A DNA stretch of 64,000 nucleotides from positions 66,463 to 130,462 of the forward strand of contig JBBSEW010000001.1 in assembly GCA_038239305.1 (NCBI GenBank). The letters run 5' to 3'. The notes below the pieces were generated by a model, which did not search any database, was not told where the DNA came from, and worked only from the letters and a program-made list of their open reading frames with translations. This DNA is from JALYUA01 sp038239305 (GTDB taxonomy: Bacteria; Acidobacteriota; Thermoanaerobaculia; UBA5066; Gp7-AA6). Positions 36,556-46,085 of this stretch are shown here, in pieces; positions within the stretch are counted from its first letter, which is position 1; each line of letters begins with the position of its first letter. Made by a program: the position numbers and the translations under genes.

Positions 36556-37818
36556 TCACGACCGCCGGTCCAGGTCGAACAGGTGGCGAATCGATTCCAC
36601 GCGGTCGAGCCGCCGGGAGGTGTCGGTCTCGGACTTGAGGCGACGCATCGGCTCATGCAGGACGCGAGCCGCGAGAGAGTTCGCGAACGCGCGGTACCGT
36701 TCCCGCTCCCCCTCGGGCAGCCGGGCGAGCTCCTCGTCGCGGATCCGGTCGAAGCGCTCCCGAAGATCCATCACGGTCGGCACGACGGCGAGGCTGCCCA
36801 TCCAGCCCATGAACTTCGAGAGCTCCTCCTCGAGGACCGACTCGGCGTGAGGAATCTCCTTCGCGCGCCGCCGGCGATTCTCCTCCGCGACGCTCTCGAG
36901 ATCGTTCACCGAATACACGAAGGCGTTGTAGATGTCGCGCACTCCTGGATCGACGTCCGACGGCACCGCGAGGTCCAGAAAAAACATGGGGCGGCCGCGT
37001 CGCAGGCGCATGGCGTTCTCGACGTCGTCGCGGCGGATAACCGGACGGGGGCTGGCGGTCGTTCCGACCACGACGTCCGCCTCCGCCAGCTCGCGGACGT
37101 AATCGTCCCAGCGAACGGCGACGCCCCGCACGCGCTCCGCGAGCCTCTCGGCCGAGTCGAACGTGCGGTTCGCGATCCGGATATCCCGCACGCCGGCGTC
37201 GACCGCCTGCCGCGCGAAGAGACTCCCCGTCTCGCCCGCTCCGAGGACGAGGACGGTGCGCTGCGCGAGGTCCCCGAAGACTTTCGTTGCGAACTCGAAG
37301 CCGATCGAAACGATCGAGAGCGGATGGCGCGAGATCTCGGTCTCCGCCCGAACTCGTTTTCCGGCGGCGAGCGCGGATTCGAAGAGCCGGTGCAGGACGG
37401 CTCGCGTCGAACCCGACTCGCGCGCGAGGTGAAGCGCCTGGCGCACCTGTCCGAGCACCTCGCTCTCACCGAGCGCCATCGAGTCCAGCCCGGATGCGAC
37501 GCGGAACAGATGGCGAGCTGCCTCCGCCCCCTCCCGCCGGAACCCGGTCCGCGTCAGGTCCTGGGGAAGGAGTCCGCGCCACTCCGACAGAAAGCGCGGC
37601 ACGAGCTCGCCGTCCTCGTCGCCGCAAAGGCCGTAGATCTCGCTGCGGTGGCAGGTGGACACGATCACGCTCTCGGACACGATGCCGCGGGAGAGCAGCG
37701 ACCGGAGCCCCTCCTTGACTTCGTCCGCCGTGAACGCAATCCGGTCGCGGACCGCGCCATCGGTGATCCGGAAGTTCCATCCGTACAGGAGAAGCCGGGC
37801 CGGCGCCGAAGAGCTCAT
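36556..37818 (-). CDS. hemA: Glutamyl-tRNA reductase
   Basis: First enzyme of the C5 heme route: reduces Glu-tRNA to glutamate-1-semialdehyde with NADPH. The 420 residues include the catalytic Cys56 in VSTCHRSEIYG, GESEVLGQVRQAL, the NADPH motif VLGAGETGSLFA and the C-terminal dimer helix. The usual STCNRxE has His in place of Asn. The ATG overlaps the ccsA stop (ATGA). The frame is open far upstream only as an antisense/shadow extension through ccsA. Confidence 0.96.
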   Translation of the reverse strand: MSSSAPARLLLYGWNFRITDGAVRDRIAFTADEVKEGLRSLLSRGIVSESVIVSTCHRSEIYGLCGDEDGELVPRFLSEWRGLLPQDLTRTGFRREGAEAARHLFRVASGLDSMALGESEVLGQVRQALHLARESGSTRAVLHRLFESALAAGKRVRAETEISRHPLSIVSIGFEFATKVFGDLAQRTVLVLGAGETGSLFARQAVDAGVRDIRIANRTFDSAERLAERVRGVAVRWDDYVRELAEADVVVGTTASPRPVIRRDDVENAMRLRRGRPMFFLDLAVPSDVDPGVRDIYNAFVYSVNDLESVAEENRRRRAKEIPHAESVLEEELSKFMGWMGSLAVVPTVMDLRERFDRIRDEELARLPEGERERYRAFANSLAARVLHEPMRRLKSETDTSRRLDRVESIRHLFDLDRRS

Positions 37819-38618
37819 CGGAACGTATGGGAGTGGCTGAAATACATGTTCACGACCGTGTACGAGAAGAGGACGAGCGCATAGCCGCAGATCGAGAGGA
37901 TCGCGACTCGCGGTCCCTTCCAGCCTCGCCGCTCCATCCAGAGAAGAAATCCGTACAACGCGAGCGTGAGGGCGGCGAAGGCGATCTTGGGGTCCTGGAG
38001 GGTTGCCCATTCCCGCCGGGCCCACAGGAGACCGAACACGATCGACGCCGCCAGAACGGTCCAACCGATCGAGACGCTCGTCCGATTCATCCGTCCGATC
38101 ACCTCGAGTGGCGGGAGACGGCGGAAGAGGAGTCCCGTCCGCCCCCGGCGGATCTGGCGGTTCTGGATCAGATAGAGGATCGACAGAACGAAGGAGAGTG
38201 TGAACGCCGCGTAGCCGAACATCGCGAACGTGACGTGGAGCGCGAAGAGGGACCCGCGCGTCTCCTCCGACGGGACCGGCACGCGGTCGGGGATCAGGAG
38301 GCCCGCCGCCGAAAACAGCACGACGAACGGAATCAGGAAGGGCCCGATCGACCGCTCCCGGTGCCGGAAGAGCAGAGCCAGGTAAGAGATGCCGAGCATC
38401 CACCCGAAGAGAGACATGGAGCCGCCGAAAGTGCGATAGGGGACGGAGTGGAGCGCTCGCGCCGTCCGTTCCAGGTGAGCGAACTGGAGGAGAAGGCCCG
38501 CCGCGAGGAGGATCGGCGCCGCATACCCCCGGCTTCGCCGGACGAGGGCCACGACGGAGACGACCTCGGCCGCGGCGTAGAGCGCCACGGCGAGCCACCC
38601 GAGCGCTTGCCAATCCAT
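37815..38618 (-). CDS. ccsA: CcsA/HemX-type membrane protein
   Basis: A 267-residue integral membrane protein with eight predicted helices. It matches the CcsA/CcmC/HemX family: the WWD-like region is reduced to FALHVTFAMFGYAAFTLSFV plus a helix-loop with Leu-rich ILYLIQNRQIRR. Next to hemA, such proteins are called HemX (reported to affect HemA level); elsewhere they are heme handlers for cytochrome c maturation. The short size and position favour HemX. It heads the minus-strand heme operon. Confidence 0.8.
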   Translation of the reverse strand: MDWQALGWLAVALYAAAEVVSVVALVRRSRGYAAPILLAAGLLLQFAHLERTARALHSVPYRTFGGSMSLFGWMLGISYLALLFRHRERSIGPFLIPFVVLFSAAGLLIPDRVPVPSEETRGSLFALHVTFAMFGYAAFTLSFVLSILYLIQNRQIRRGRTGLLFRRLPPLEVIGRMNRTSVSIGWTVLAASIVFGLLWARREWATLQDPKIAFAALTLALYGFLLWMERRGWKGPRVAILSICGYALVLFSYTVVNMYFSHSHTFR

Positions 38619-38730
38619 CGTTAACCGAGTGTACCGAATCCGAGGCGGGAGCCGCGCCGCCGCGGGACCCGCCCCGAATGCGGAAGGAGGGAACGTTGTA
38701 GTCCCGGAGCTATCTCAGGGGATCCCGGAC

Positions 38731-39390
38731 TCAGCGGGTCCCGGGCTTCGCGGGCGCGGGAGCCGGAGCGGCCGGCGCCGAACCCTCGAGCGGCTTGTTC
38801 GCTTCGACCTGGACGTCGATCTCGACGTCGTCGCCCAGCATGAAACCGCCCTGATCAACGGCACGGTTCCACGTGATCCCGTAGTCCTTGCGGTTCAGGT
38901 TGAAGGCGATCGTCTCGAATCCCGCCTTCTCGACCTTTCCCGCCTTGAGAAATCCGCCGTGCTTGACGGTTACGGTGACCGGTTTCGTGACGCCGTGCAT
39001 CGTGAAGTCGCCGGCCACCTCGAACGTGTCGCTGCCTTTCGACGTCACTTTCGTGCTCTTGAACGTGAGGGTCGGGAACTTCTCCACATCGAAGAAGTCG
39101 GCTGAGCGAAGGTGCTTGTCGCGGCCGTCGACTCCGGTATCGATCGAAGCCGCCTGGATCGTCAGGTCCACCCTGGAGTTGGACGGGTTCTGCCGGTCGA
39201 GGTTGATGACCCCGTCGAAGTCCTTGAATCGCCCTTCGACTTTCGAGACGAAGTGCCGGATTCGGAAACCGACCGTCGAATGCGCCTTGTCAAACTGGAA
39301 CGTTTCGGTCGCCGCGAGCGCCGACGACGCGGCCAGCGCCACGAACGCCGCGGCCGCCACCGAGCCCAGGATCGCGAACCTTTTCTTCAT
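38731..39390 (-). CDS. YceI-family lipid-binding periplasmic protein
   Basis: A 219-residue exported protein: signal peptide ending SSALA, then the YceI lipocalin-like barrel that binds isoprenoids in known members. Motifs are FDKAHSTVGFRIRHFVSKVEG, then HLRSADFFDVEKFPTLTFKS and GDFTMHGVTKPVTVTV. A Pro/Ala-rich tail (APAAPAPAPAKPGTR) is extra. It is divergent from acnA and separate from the heme operon. Confidence 0.92.
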   Translation of the reverse strand: MKKRFAILGSVAAAAFVALAASSALAATETFQFDKAHSTVGFRIRHFVSKVEGRFKDFDGVINLDRQNPSNSRVDLTIQAASIDTGVDGRDKHLRSADFFDVEKFPTLTFKSTKVTSKGSDTFEVAGDFTMHGVTKPVTVTVKHGGFLKAGKVEKAGFETIAFNLNRKDYGITWNRAVDQGGFMLGDDVEIDVQVEANKPLEGSAPAAPAPAPAKPGTR

Positions 39391-39592
39391 GGAGACTCCT
39401 CTGTTTCAGGCCTGATCGGTCGTCATTTCGGATGATCTGCAGTCGTTCGCCATCGGTCAAACTATGTCATTTCAACCGCCGGGGATTCGGATTTGAGCCG
39501 GGGTTAATGACCTTGACCTGATCGAGAGGCCTCCATACACTCGGATTTGCGGGCCCGGCATCGCGCAGCGCCCTCCGGAGGCTCTCCCCGAC

Positions 39593-42493
39593 ATGACGAC
39601 CCCGATGAACCCGACGACCATCCCGATCCGCGACCCTTTTCACGCACGCACCGAATTTTCTCCCGGCCCCGGGAGAACAGGGACCCTCTACTCCCTTCCG
39701 GCCCTCGAGCGGGCCGGCCTCGGAGCCATCAGCCGCCTCCCCGTGAGCCTGCGAATCGTCCTCGAGTCGGTCCTGCGAAGCGTCGACGGCCGCCGGATCC
39801 GGGAGGAAGACGTGCGCGCGCTGGCCGCCTGGAAGCCGCGGGGGGAGCGCACCGAGGAAATACCCTTTGTCGTCTCGCGCATCCTCCTGCAGGATTTCAC
39901 CGGCGTTCCGCTGCTCGTGGACCTCGCTGCGATGCGATCCGCCGTCGATCGCCTCGGCCGTGACCCCGGCATCGTCGAGCCGCTCGTATCGGTGGCGCTC
40001 GTGATCGATCACTCGGTGCAGGTCGACGTCTGGTCGCGCGCCGACGCGTTCCTCGTGAACATGGAGATGGAGTTTCGCCGCAACCGCCAGCGATACGAAT
40101 TCCTCAAGTGGGGCATGCAGGCGTTCCACGGCTTCGACGTCGTGCCTCCGGGGATCGGGATCTGCCACCAGGTGAACCTCGAATTCCTCGCGAAGGGCGT
40201 GCTGGAGCGCAACGGCGTCTGGTTTCCCGACACCGTCGTGGGCACCGACTCCCACACGACGATGATCAACGGCCTCGGCGTCGTGGGGTGGGGTGTGGGA
40301 GGCATCGAGGCCGAAGCCGGAATGCTGGGCCAGCCCGTGTACTTCCTCGCACCGGACGTCGTCGGCGTACACATGACGGGGCGCCTGTCCGAGGGCGTCA
40401 CCGCGACGGATCTCGCTCTCCACTGCACTCAGATGCTGCGCGCCGCGAAGGTGGTCGGAAAGTTCGTCGAGTTTCACGGTGAAGGAGCCTCGCATCTTCC
40501 CCTTCCCGACCGCGCAACCGTGGCGAACATGGCGCCCGAGTACGGGGCGACGATGGGCTACTTCCCGGTCGACGAGGAAACCTGCAACTACCTTCTCGCG
40601 ACGGGCCGCACGGACGAACAGGTCGCGGCTGTGCGGGCCTACTACCAGGCCCAGGGCCTCTTTGGAATTCCCCGGGGCGGCGACTGCGATTACTCCACGC
40701 TTCTCGAGCTCGACCTCGCGGCAGTCCGGTCGAGCGTCGCGGGCCCGAAGCGGCCGCAGGATCGGATCGACCTGCCCGACCTGAAGACGCGGTTCCGGCA
40801 ACTGCTCGAGGCGCCGACCTCCGAGAGCGGCTACGGCAAGAAGGGCGAGGGCCTGACCGAGCGCTTCCGTGTGCAGATCGGCTTCGAGGGATCGAAGCCC
40901 GAGGCGCCGATGTCCGGCGGAGGCCACCAGGCTCACACGGGCTCGATTCCCATCCGTGCTGCGAACAAGGACACCAACCCCTGGACCGAGACGGAAATGG
41001 TCAACAACCGTCCAAGTCCTGACCGCATCGACGAGGTTCCGGAAGAGCATCTGCCACCCGCCGTCGTGACGCTCGGCCACGGGGACGTCCTGATCGCGGC
41101 GATCACTTCCTGCACGAACACGTCGAACCCGAGCGTGATGGTCGGAGCGGGCCTGCTCGCTCAGAAGGCCGTCGCCCGCGGCATGACGGTGTCGCCGAAA
41201 GTGAAGCCCTCTCTCGCGCCGGGCTCCCGCGTCGTGACGGAGTACCTCTCCAAGACGGGCCTCCAGGAACCTCTCGACCGCCTCGGCTTCCAGCTCGTCG
41301 GCTACGGCTGCACGACCTGCATCGGCAACTCCGGCCCGCTCGATCCGAGCATCGAGGATGCGGTCACGTCGCACGATCTCATCGCGGCGAGCGTCCTCTC
41401 CGGCAACCGGAACTTCGAGGCGCGCGTCCAGCAGAACATCAAGGCGAACTTCCTGATGAGCCCGCCCCTCGTCGTCGCGTTCGCGCTCGCCGGGCGCGTG
41501 GACATCGACATGACGACGGAGCCGATCGGCAAGGGAAGCGACGGAAGCGACGTGTACCTCCGAGACATCTGGCCGACGCTCGCCGAGATCCGCGACGCCA
41601 TGTCCCGGTCCGTCGACCGCGAGACGTACCGACGGCTGTACTCCGACTTCGCCGACGCGAACCCGCTCTGGAACGAAATTCCGAACACGGCGGGAAACGT
41701 CTACAAGTGGAATCCGACGTCGACGTATATCCAGGAGCCGCCGTTCTTCGATCGGTTCAGCATGACGCCGGAAGACGTGTGCTCCATTCACGGCGCCCGC
41801 TCTCTCGCGATTTTCGGCGACTCCGTGACGACGGACCACATCAGCCCGGCGGGCGCGATCAAGAAGAACTCTCCCGCGGGGTTGTACCTGCAGGAGAAGG
41901 GCGTAGCGCCGCAGGATTTCAACAGCTACGGCGCGCGACGCGGCAACGACCGCGTCATGACGCGCGGCACCTTCGCCAACGTTCGGATCCGGAACCTGAT
42001 GGTGCCGGGCGTCGAAGGCGGAGTCACGATCTATCAGCCGCACGGAGAGACTCTCTCGATCTACGACGCGGCCGTCCGCTACCAGGCGGGCAAGACTCCT
42101 CTCATCGTGTTCGCGGGCCAGGAATACGGATCGGGAAGCTCGCGGGACTGGGCGGCCAAAGGAACGCGGCTTCTCGGAGTCCGGGCCGTGATCGCGCAGA
42201 GTTTCGAGCGCATCCACCGGTCGAATCTGGTGTTCATGGGCGTCCTCCCCTGCCAGTTCCTGGATGGGGCGTCCGCGCAGTCGCTCAAGATCGACGGGTC
42301 CGAGACGTTCGACATCTCCGGGCTCGAATCCGGCCTGCGCGCCCGCCAGACGGTCGATCTGACGATCCACCGGGCGAACGGCGTCGAAGAGCGCGTGCCG
42401 ATTCTGGTCCGCATCGACACGCCGATCGAGGTCGATTACTACCGGCACGGCGGCATCCTCCCGTACGTCCTCCGGCAGCTGCTCGCCCGCTAG
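39593..42493 (+). CDS. acnA: Aconitate hydratase (AcnA type)
   Basis: TCA-cycle isomerisation of citrate to isocitrate with a [4Fe-4S] cluster. The 966-residue length is a little over the usual 890-910, with extra residues between about 410 and 470. The cluster cysteines are Cys507 in SCTNTSNPSV, Cys573 and Cys576 in GYGCTTCIGNSGPL. The C-terminal swivel domain has FAGQEYGSGSSRDWAAKG. It lies between the two arms of the heme cluster. A long frame on the opposite strand (39467-42772) is a shadow. Confidence 0.96.
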   Translation: MTTPMNPTTIPIRDPFHARTEFSPGPGRTGTLYSLPALERAGLGAISRLPVSLRIVLESVLRSVDGRRIREEDVRALAAWKPRGERTEEIPFVVSRILLQDFTGVPLLVDLAAMRSAVDRLGRDPGIVEPLVSVALVIDHSVQVDVWSRADAFLVNMEMEFRRNRQRYEFLKWGMQAFHGFDVVPPGIGICHQVNLEFLAKGVLERNGVWFPDTVVGTDSHTTMINGLGVVGWGVGGIEAEAGMLGQPVYFLAPDVVGVHMTGRLSEGVTATDLALHCTQMLRAAKVVGKFVEFHGEGASHLPLPDRATVANMAPEYGATMGYFPVDEETCNYLLATGRTDEQVAAVRAYYQAQGLFGIPRGGDCDYSTLLELDLAAVRSSVAGPKRPQDRIDLPDLKTRFRQLLEAPTSESGYGKKGEGLTERFRVQIGFEGSKPEAPMSGGGHQAHTGSIPIRAANKDTNPWTETEMVNNRPSPDRIDEVPEEHLPPAVVTLGHGDVLIAAITSCTNTSNPSVMVGAGLLAQKAVARGMTVSPKVKPSLAPGSRVVTEYLSKTGLQEPLDRLGFQLVGYGCTTCIGNSGPLDPSIEDAVTSHDLIAASVLSGNRNFEARVQQNIKANFLMSPPLVVAFALAGRVDIDMTTEPIGKGSDGSDVYLRDIWPTLAEIRDAMSRSVDRETYRRLYSDFADANPLWNEIPNTAGNVYKWNPTSTYIQEPPFFDRFSMTPEDVCSIHGARSLAIFGDSVTTDHISPAGAIKKNSPAGLYLQEKGVAPQDFNSYGARRGNDRVMTRGTFANVRIRNLMVPGVEGGVTIYQPHGETLSIYDAAVRYQAGKTPLIVFAGQEYGSGSSRDWAAKGTRLLGVRAVIAQSFERIHRSNLVFMGVLPCQFLDGASAQSLKIDGSETFDISGLESGLRARQTVDLTIHRANGVEERVPILVRIDTPIEVDYYRHGGILPYVLRQLLAR

Positions 42494-42588
42494 CTGAACC
42501 TGTTCCCCGTCGCCTCTCCAGCGCGCCGCGGGCGTCCGGATTTCCCGGCCTTCTTGGACAAAACGCACGCGGGGGTTATTGTCGGAAG

Positions 42589-43653
42589 GTGACCCAGGCC
42601 CTCCCGTCCGCCCGCCGCCTCCTGGACGCCTGCTTCGGGCGCCCCGTCGATCGTCCCCCCGTCTGGATGATGCGACAGGCAGGCCGCTATCTCCCGGAGT
42701 ACCGGGAGGTGAGGCGCGCCTCGTCGTTCTGGGACGTCTGCCGCACGCCCGAAATCGCCGTAGAAGTCTCACTTCAGCCTTTCCGGCGGTTTCAGCCGGA
42801 CGGGGTGATCTTCTTCTCCGACATTCTGGTGCCCGTCTCGGCCATGGGAGCGACGGTCGAATTTTCCGACGGCGGGCCTCATCTGCCGAAGCCCGTCCGG
42901 ACCGCTTCCGACGTGGAGATGCTGCACCGTTTCGATCCGTCCGCTGAGATCGCTTTCACCGGGAAGATCCTGGAGCGGTTGCGGGGAGCGGTCGGCGAGA
43001 GCGCCGCGGTGCTCGGCTTCTGCGGCGCACCCTGGACGCTCGCGTCCTACCTCGTCGAGGGCGGCGGGTCGAAGTCGTTCGCCGTCATCAAAGAGATGAT
43101 GCTGCGTGAGCCGGACACCCTGAGGCGCCTGCTCGATCTGCTCGCGGATGTCGTCGGGGACGTTCTCTCGTACCAGATCGAGTCGGGGGCGCAGGCCGTT
43201 CAGATCTTTGATACCTGGGCCGGTGAGCTGGGCGCCGAGGACTATCGGGCGTTTGCGCTACCCGCCGTCGTGCGCGCGATCGCGCGGATCGAAAAGCGCG
43301 GCGCGCCGGTGATCCTGTACGCGAACGGGAGCGGGCACATTCTCGAGGACATGGCAGGATCCGGCGCGGACGTGCTGTCGATCGACTGGCGGGTGCCAAT
43401 CGGAGAAGCGCGCCGGCGCGTTCCCCGGCTCGCGCTCCAGGGGAACCTCGATCCCGCGGCGCTTCTCGGAACCCCCGGGGACGTGCGGCGCCGGACACGG
43501 ACCATGATCGACGCGACCGGGGGAAAAGCCCACATCGCCAACCTGGGGCACGGCATTCTTCCGTCGGCCCGGATCGACTGCGTGGAGGCATTCTTCGACG
43601 AGGCCCGCCGTCCCCTCTCCGCGGAGGCTTCGGTCGAGCGGACTGCGCCGTGA
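42589..43653 (+). CDS. hemE: Uroporphyrinogen decarboxylase
   Basis: Makes coproporphyrinogen III. The 354 residues show RPPVWMMRQAGRYLPEYR, the GVIFFSDILVP strand with the catalytic Asp, FCGAPWTLASYLVEGGGS, and NLGHGILPSA. I start at the GTG at 42589; the frame is open upstream only through antisense-like overlap with acnA. It is first in the plus-strand heme operon, and its stop overlaps hemN. Confidence 0.95.
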   Translation: MTQALPSARRLLDACFGRPVDRPPVWMMRQAGRYLPEYREVRRASSFWDVCRTPEIAVEVSLQPFRRFQPDGVIFFSDILVPVSAMGATVEFSDGGPHLPKPVRTASDVEMLHRFDPSAEIAFTGKILERLRGAVGESAAVLGFCGAPWTLASYLVEGGGSKSFAVIKEMMLREPDTLRRLLDLLADVVGDVLSYQIESGAQAVQIFDTWAGELGAEDYRAFALPAVVRAIARIEKRGAPVILYANGSGHILEDMAGSGADVLSIDWRVPIGEARRRVPRLALQGNLDPAALLGTPGDVRRRTRTMIDATGGKAHIANLGHGILPSARIDCVEAFFDEARRPLSAEASVERTAP

Positions 43654-45044
43654 CCGTCGGGAAGGTCTCCGTCGATCTTCTCCGCCGCTACAACGTTGCG
43701 GGTCCCCGTTACACGTCCTACCCGACGGCTCCCGTGTGGACCGAAGCGATCGGTCCCGCGGAATACGAGGCGCTCCTGCGCGAGAGCGGGAGGCCAGCGC
43801 TCCCCGCCCCCCTGTCCCTCTACGTTCACCTCCCTTTCTGCGAAAAGCTCTGCTACTTCTGCGGCTGCACGGTCGTGATCACGGGCAAGGAGCACCGCCT
43901 CGAGGAGACCTATCTCGAGCACGTCATGAGCGAAATCGACTGGGTCGCGGAGCGCACGGGCGGGGACCGACCGCGCCAGCGCGACGTCGTCCAGCTTCAC
44001 CTGGGAGGCGGAACGCCCACCTACTTCGCTCCGGAACGGCTCGAGCGGCTGCTCGGCCGTTTCCGGCAACGCTTCTCTTTTTCCCCCGACGCCGAGCTGG
44101 GCGCGGAGATCGACCCTCGCGTCACGACACCGGGCCATCTCTCCGCGCTCGCGCGCGCCGGGTTCAACCGGCTCTCCATGGGCGTGCAGGACTTCGACCC
44201 GCGCGTCCAGGAGGCGATCAACCGCATTCAGCCGTTCGAGGCCACGCGGGATCTCGTGCAGGAGGCCCGCAAGCTCGGATTTCCGAGCATCAACATGGAT
44301 CTGATCTTCGGCCTTCCCCATCAGACTCCGGAGACCTTTTCCGCGACGATCGACCGGGTGCTGGAGATCGCTCCGGACCGGTTGGCGGTTTACTCCTACG
44401 CGAACGTTCCCTGGATGAAGTCGCACCAGAAGATCCTGGAGCCGTTTCTTCCCGATGAGGGAACGAAGTTCGGGATCTTTCAGACCGCTCTGCGGCGCTT
44501 CGAGGAGTCCGGATTCGAATACATCGGAATGGACCACTTCGCGCGAGCGGACGACGAGCTCGCCCGGGCGCAGCGGGAGCGAACGCTGCATCGCAACTTT
44601 CAGGGCTACACGACCAAAGCGGGCACGGACCTGATCGGGTTCGGGATGAGCGCGATCGGATCCGTGGGGGACGGGTACGTGCAGAACGTCCGGGATCTCG
44701 GGCCCTACCAGGCCGCGATCGCGAGCCGGGGAGTCGCCACCTTTCGCGGCTTTCGCCTGTCGCCGGACGACCGCCTCCGCAGGGCGGTGATCGGGAACCT
44801 CCTCTGCCACGGCGTCGTGATCAAGTCCGAGATCGAAGAGGAGTTCGGCATCCGGTTCGACGAGACATTCGAGGACTCCCTGGCGCGGCTGGAGGCATGC
44901 GCCGGAGACGGGCTCGTCGACCTCTCGCGCGAGCGGATCAGGGCGACCCCGCTCGGGCGGGTCTTTCTGCGCAACCTCGCGATGCCCTTCGACGCCTACC
45001 TGTCGAACGCTGCCGAGAAGCCCGTGTTCTCGAAAACCCTGTAA
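43650..45044 (+). CDS. hemN: Oxygen-independent coproporphyrinogen III oxidase
   Basis: Radical SAM enzyme that oxidatively decarboxylates coproporphyrinogen III without oxygen. The cluster motif is Cys64xxxCys68xxCys71 in PFCEKLCYFCGC. GPRYTSYPTAPVW at the N-terminus, HLGGGTPTYF, and YIGMDHFARADDELA near residues 300-320 define true HemN rather than HemW. The 464 residues are normal. The GTG start overlaps the hemE stop. Confidence 0.95.
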   Translation: MTVGKVSVDLLRRYNVAGPRYTSYPTAPVWTEAIGPAEYEALLRESGRPALPAPLSLYVHLPFCEKLCYFCGCTVVITGKEHRLEETYLEHVMSEIDWVAERTGGDRPRQRDVVQLHLGGGTPTYFAPERLERLLGRFRQRFSFSPDAELGAEIDPRVTTPGHLSALARAGFNRLSMGVQDFDPRVQEAINRIQPFEATRDLVQEARKLGFPSINMDLIFGLPHQTPETFSATIDRVLEIAPDRLAVYSYANVPWMKSHQKILEPFLPDEGTKFGIFQTALRRFEESGFEYIGMDHFARADDELARAQRERTLHRNFQGYTTKAGTDLIGFGMSAIGSVGDGYVQNVRDLGPYQAAIASRGVATFRGFRLSPDDRLRRAVIGNLLCHGVVIKSEIEEEFGIRFDETFEDSLARLEACAGDGLVDLSRERIRATPLGRVFLRNLAMPFDAYLSNAAEKPVFSKTL

Positions 45045-45053
45045 GGAAACGCC

Positions 45054-46085
45054 GTGGTTCCCTCGGTGAAAGAGCGCGCCGTTCTCCTCATCCAGCTCGG
45101 CGGGCCCGAGACTCTCGCGGACGTGCCGCGTTTTCTTTACAGGCTCTTCTCGGATCCGGACGTGATCCGGGTGCGGCCCGCCCTGTTGCGCAAGGGGATC
45201 GCCGCGGCGATCGCGCTCGGGCGCGCGAAGGCTTCGCGGCAGCTCTACCGATCGATCGGAGGAGGATCCCCCATCCGCCGGCTGACCGAGGACCAGGCGC
45301 GGGGCGTCGAGAGCCTTCTGGCGGCCCGAGGACGAAGGGTCCCTGTGCGCGCGGCGATGACGTGCGCGGCGCCCCTGATCGAGGACGTCGTGCGGGAGCT
45401 CGCGGCCTCCGGCGTACGCCGTTTTCTCGCCGTCCCGCTGTATCCGCAGTTCTCCCTGACGACGACGAGGGGAGCGATCGAGCGGTCGCGCGACGCGGTG
45501 CACGCGCTCGTTCCCGGCGGTTCATTTTCCGGCGCAGCCTCATGGCCCACGCATCCGCTTTTCGTCCGCGCGCACGCCGACGCGATCGCGGCGGAGATCG
45601 CCCGTTTTCCGGATCCGCGCCCCGAAGCCGTTCACCTCCTCTTCTCCGCGCACTCGATTCCGAAGAAACTCGTGACGAACCTGGGTGATCCGTACCAGAA
45701 AGAGATCGAAGCGTCGGTCAAGGCGATCGCGGCCCGGCTCGGCAACTCTTCGCCGCGAAGCCTCGCCTATCAGTCGAAGCTCGGGCCGATCGAGTGGCTC
45801 GGACCGGCGACGCTCGACGTGATCGGCCAGCTCGGCCGCGCCGGAACCCCGCAGGTCCTGGTCGTCCCGATCGCGTTTGTCACGGACCACGTCGAGACGC
45901 TGTATGAGGTCGACCAGCTCTTCGGGCAGGCGGCCCGCGAGGCCGGGATCGGGCAGTTCCGCCGTACGAGAGGCCTGAACAACGACCCGACGTTTCTGGC
46001 TGCCCTCGAGGACGTCATCCTCACGCAGACGGAGTTCTGGTCCGATCTCCCGTCACGCTCGGCCCGACCCGTCGCCGCCCGATGA
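45054..46085 (+). CDS. hemH: Ferrochelatase
   Basis: Inserts iron into a porphyrin. The 343 residues include LLIQLGGPETLADV at the N-terminus, the metal-binding His in LLFSAHSIPKK, AYQSKLGPIEWLGP, and the acidic VTDHVETLYEVDQ. It has the bacterial length and no [2Fe-2S] tail. The GTG start at 45054 has AAGGAAAC upstream; its stop overlaps hemG. Confidence 0.95.
   Translation: MVPSVKERAVLLIQLGGPETLADVPRFLYRLFSDPDVIRVRPALLRKGIAAAIALGRAKASRQLYRSIGGGSPIRRLTEDQARGVESLLAARGRRVPVRAAMTCAAPLIEDVVRELAASGVRRFLAVPLYPQFSLTTTRGAIERSRDAVHALVPGGSFSGAASWPTHPLFVRAHADAIAAEIARFPDPRPEAVHLLFSAHSIPKKLVTNLGDPYQKEIEASVKAIAARLGNSSPRSLAYQSKLGPIEWLGPATLDVIGQLGRAGTPQVLVVPIAFVTDHVETLYEVDQLFGQAAREAGIGQFRRTRGLNNDPTFLAALEDVILTQTEFWSDLPSRSARPVAAR

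Noticed and set aside
39467..42772. A 1,101-codon open frame antisense to aconitase
   Set aside because: It lies across acnA, has His/Arg/Asp-rich sequence with no family or ribosome-binding site, and such long antisense frames are common over high-GC genes.
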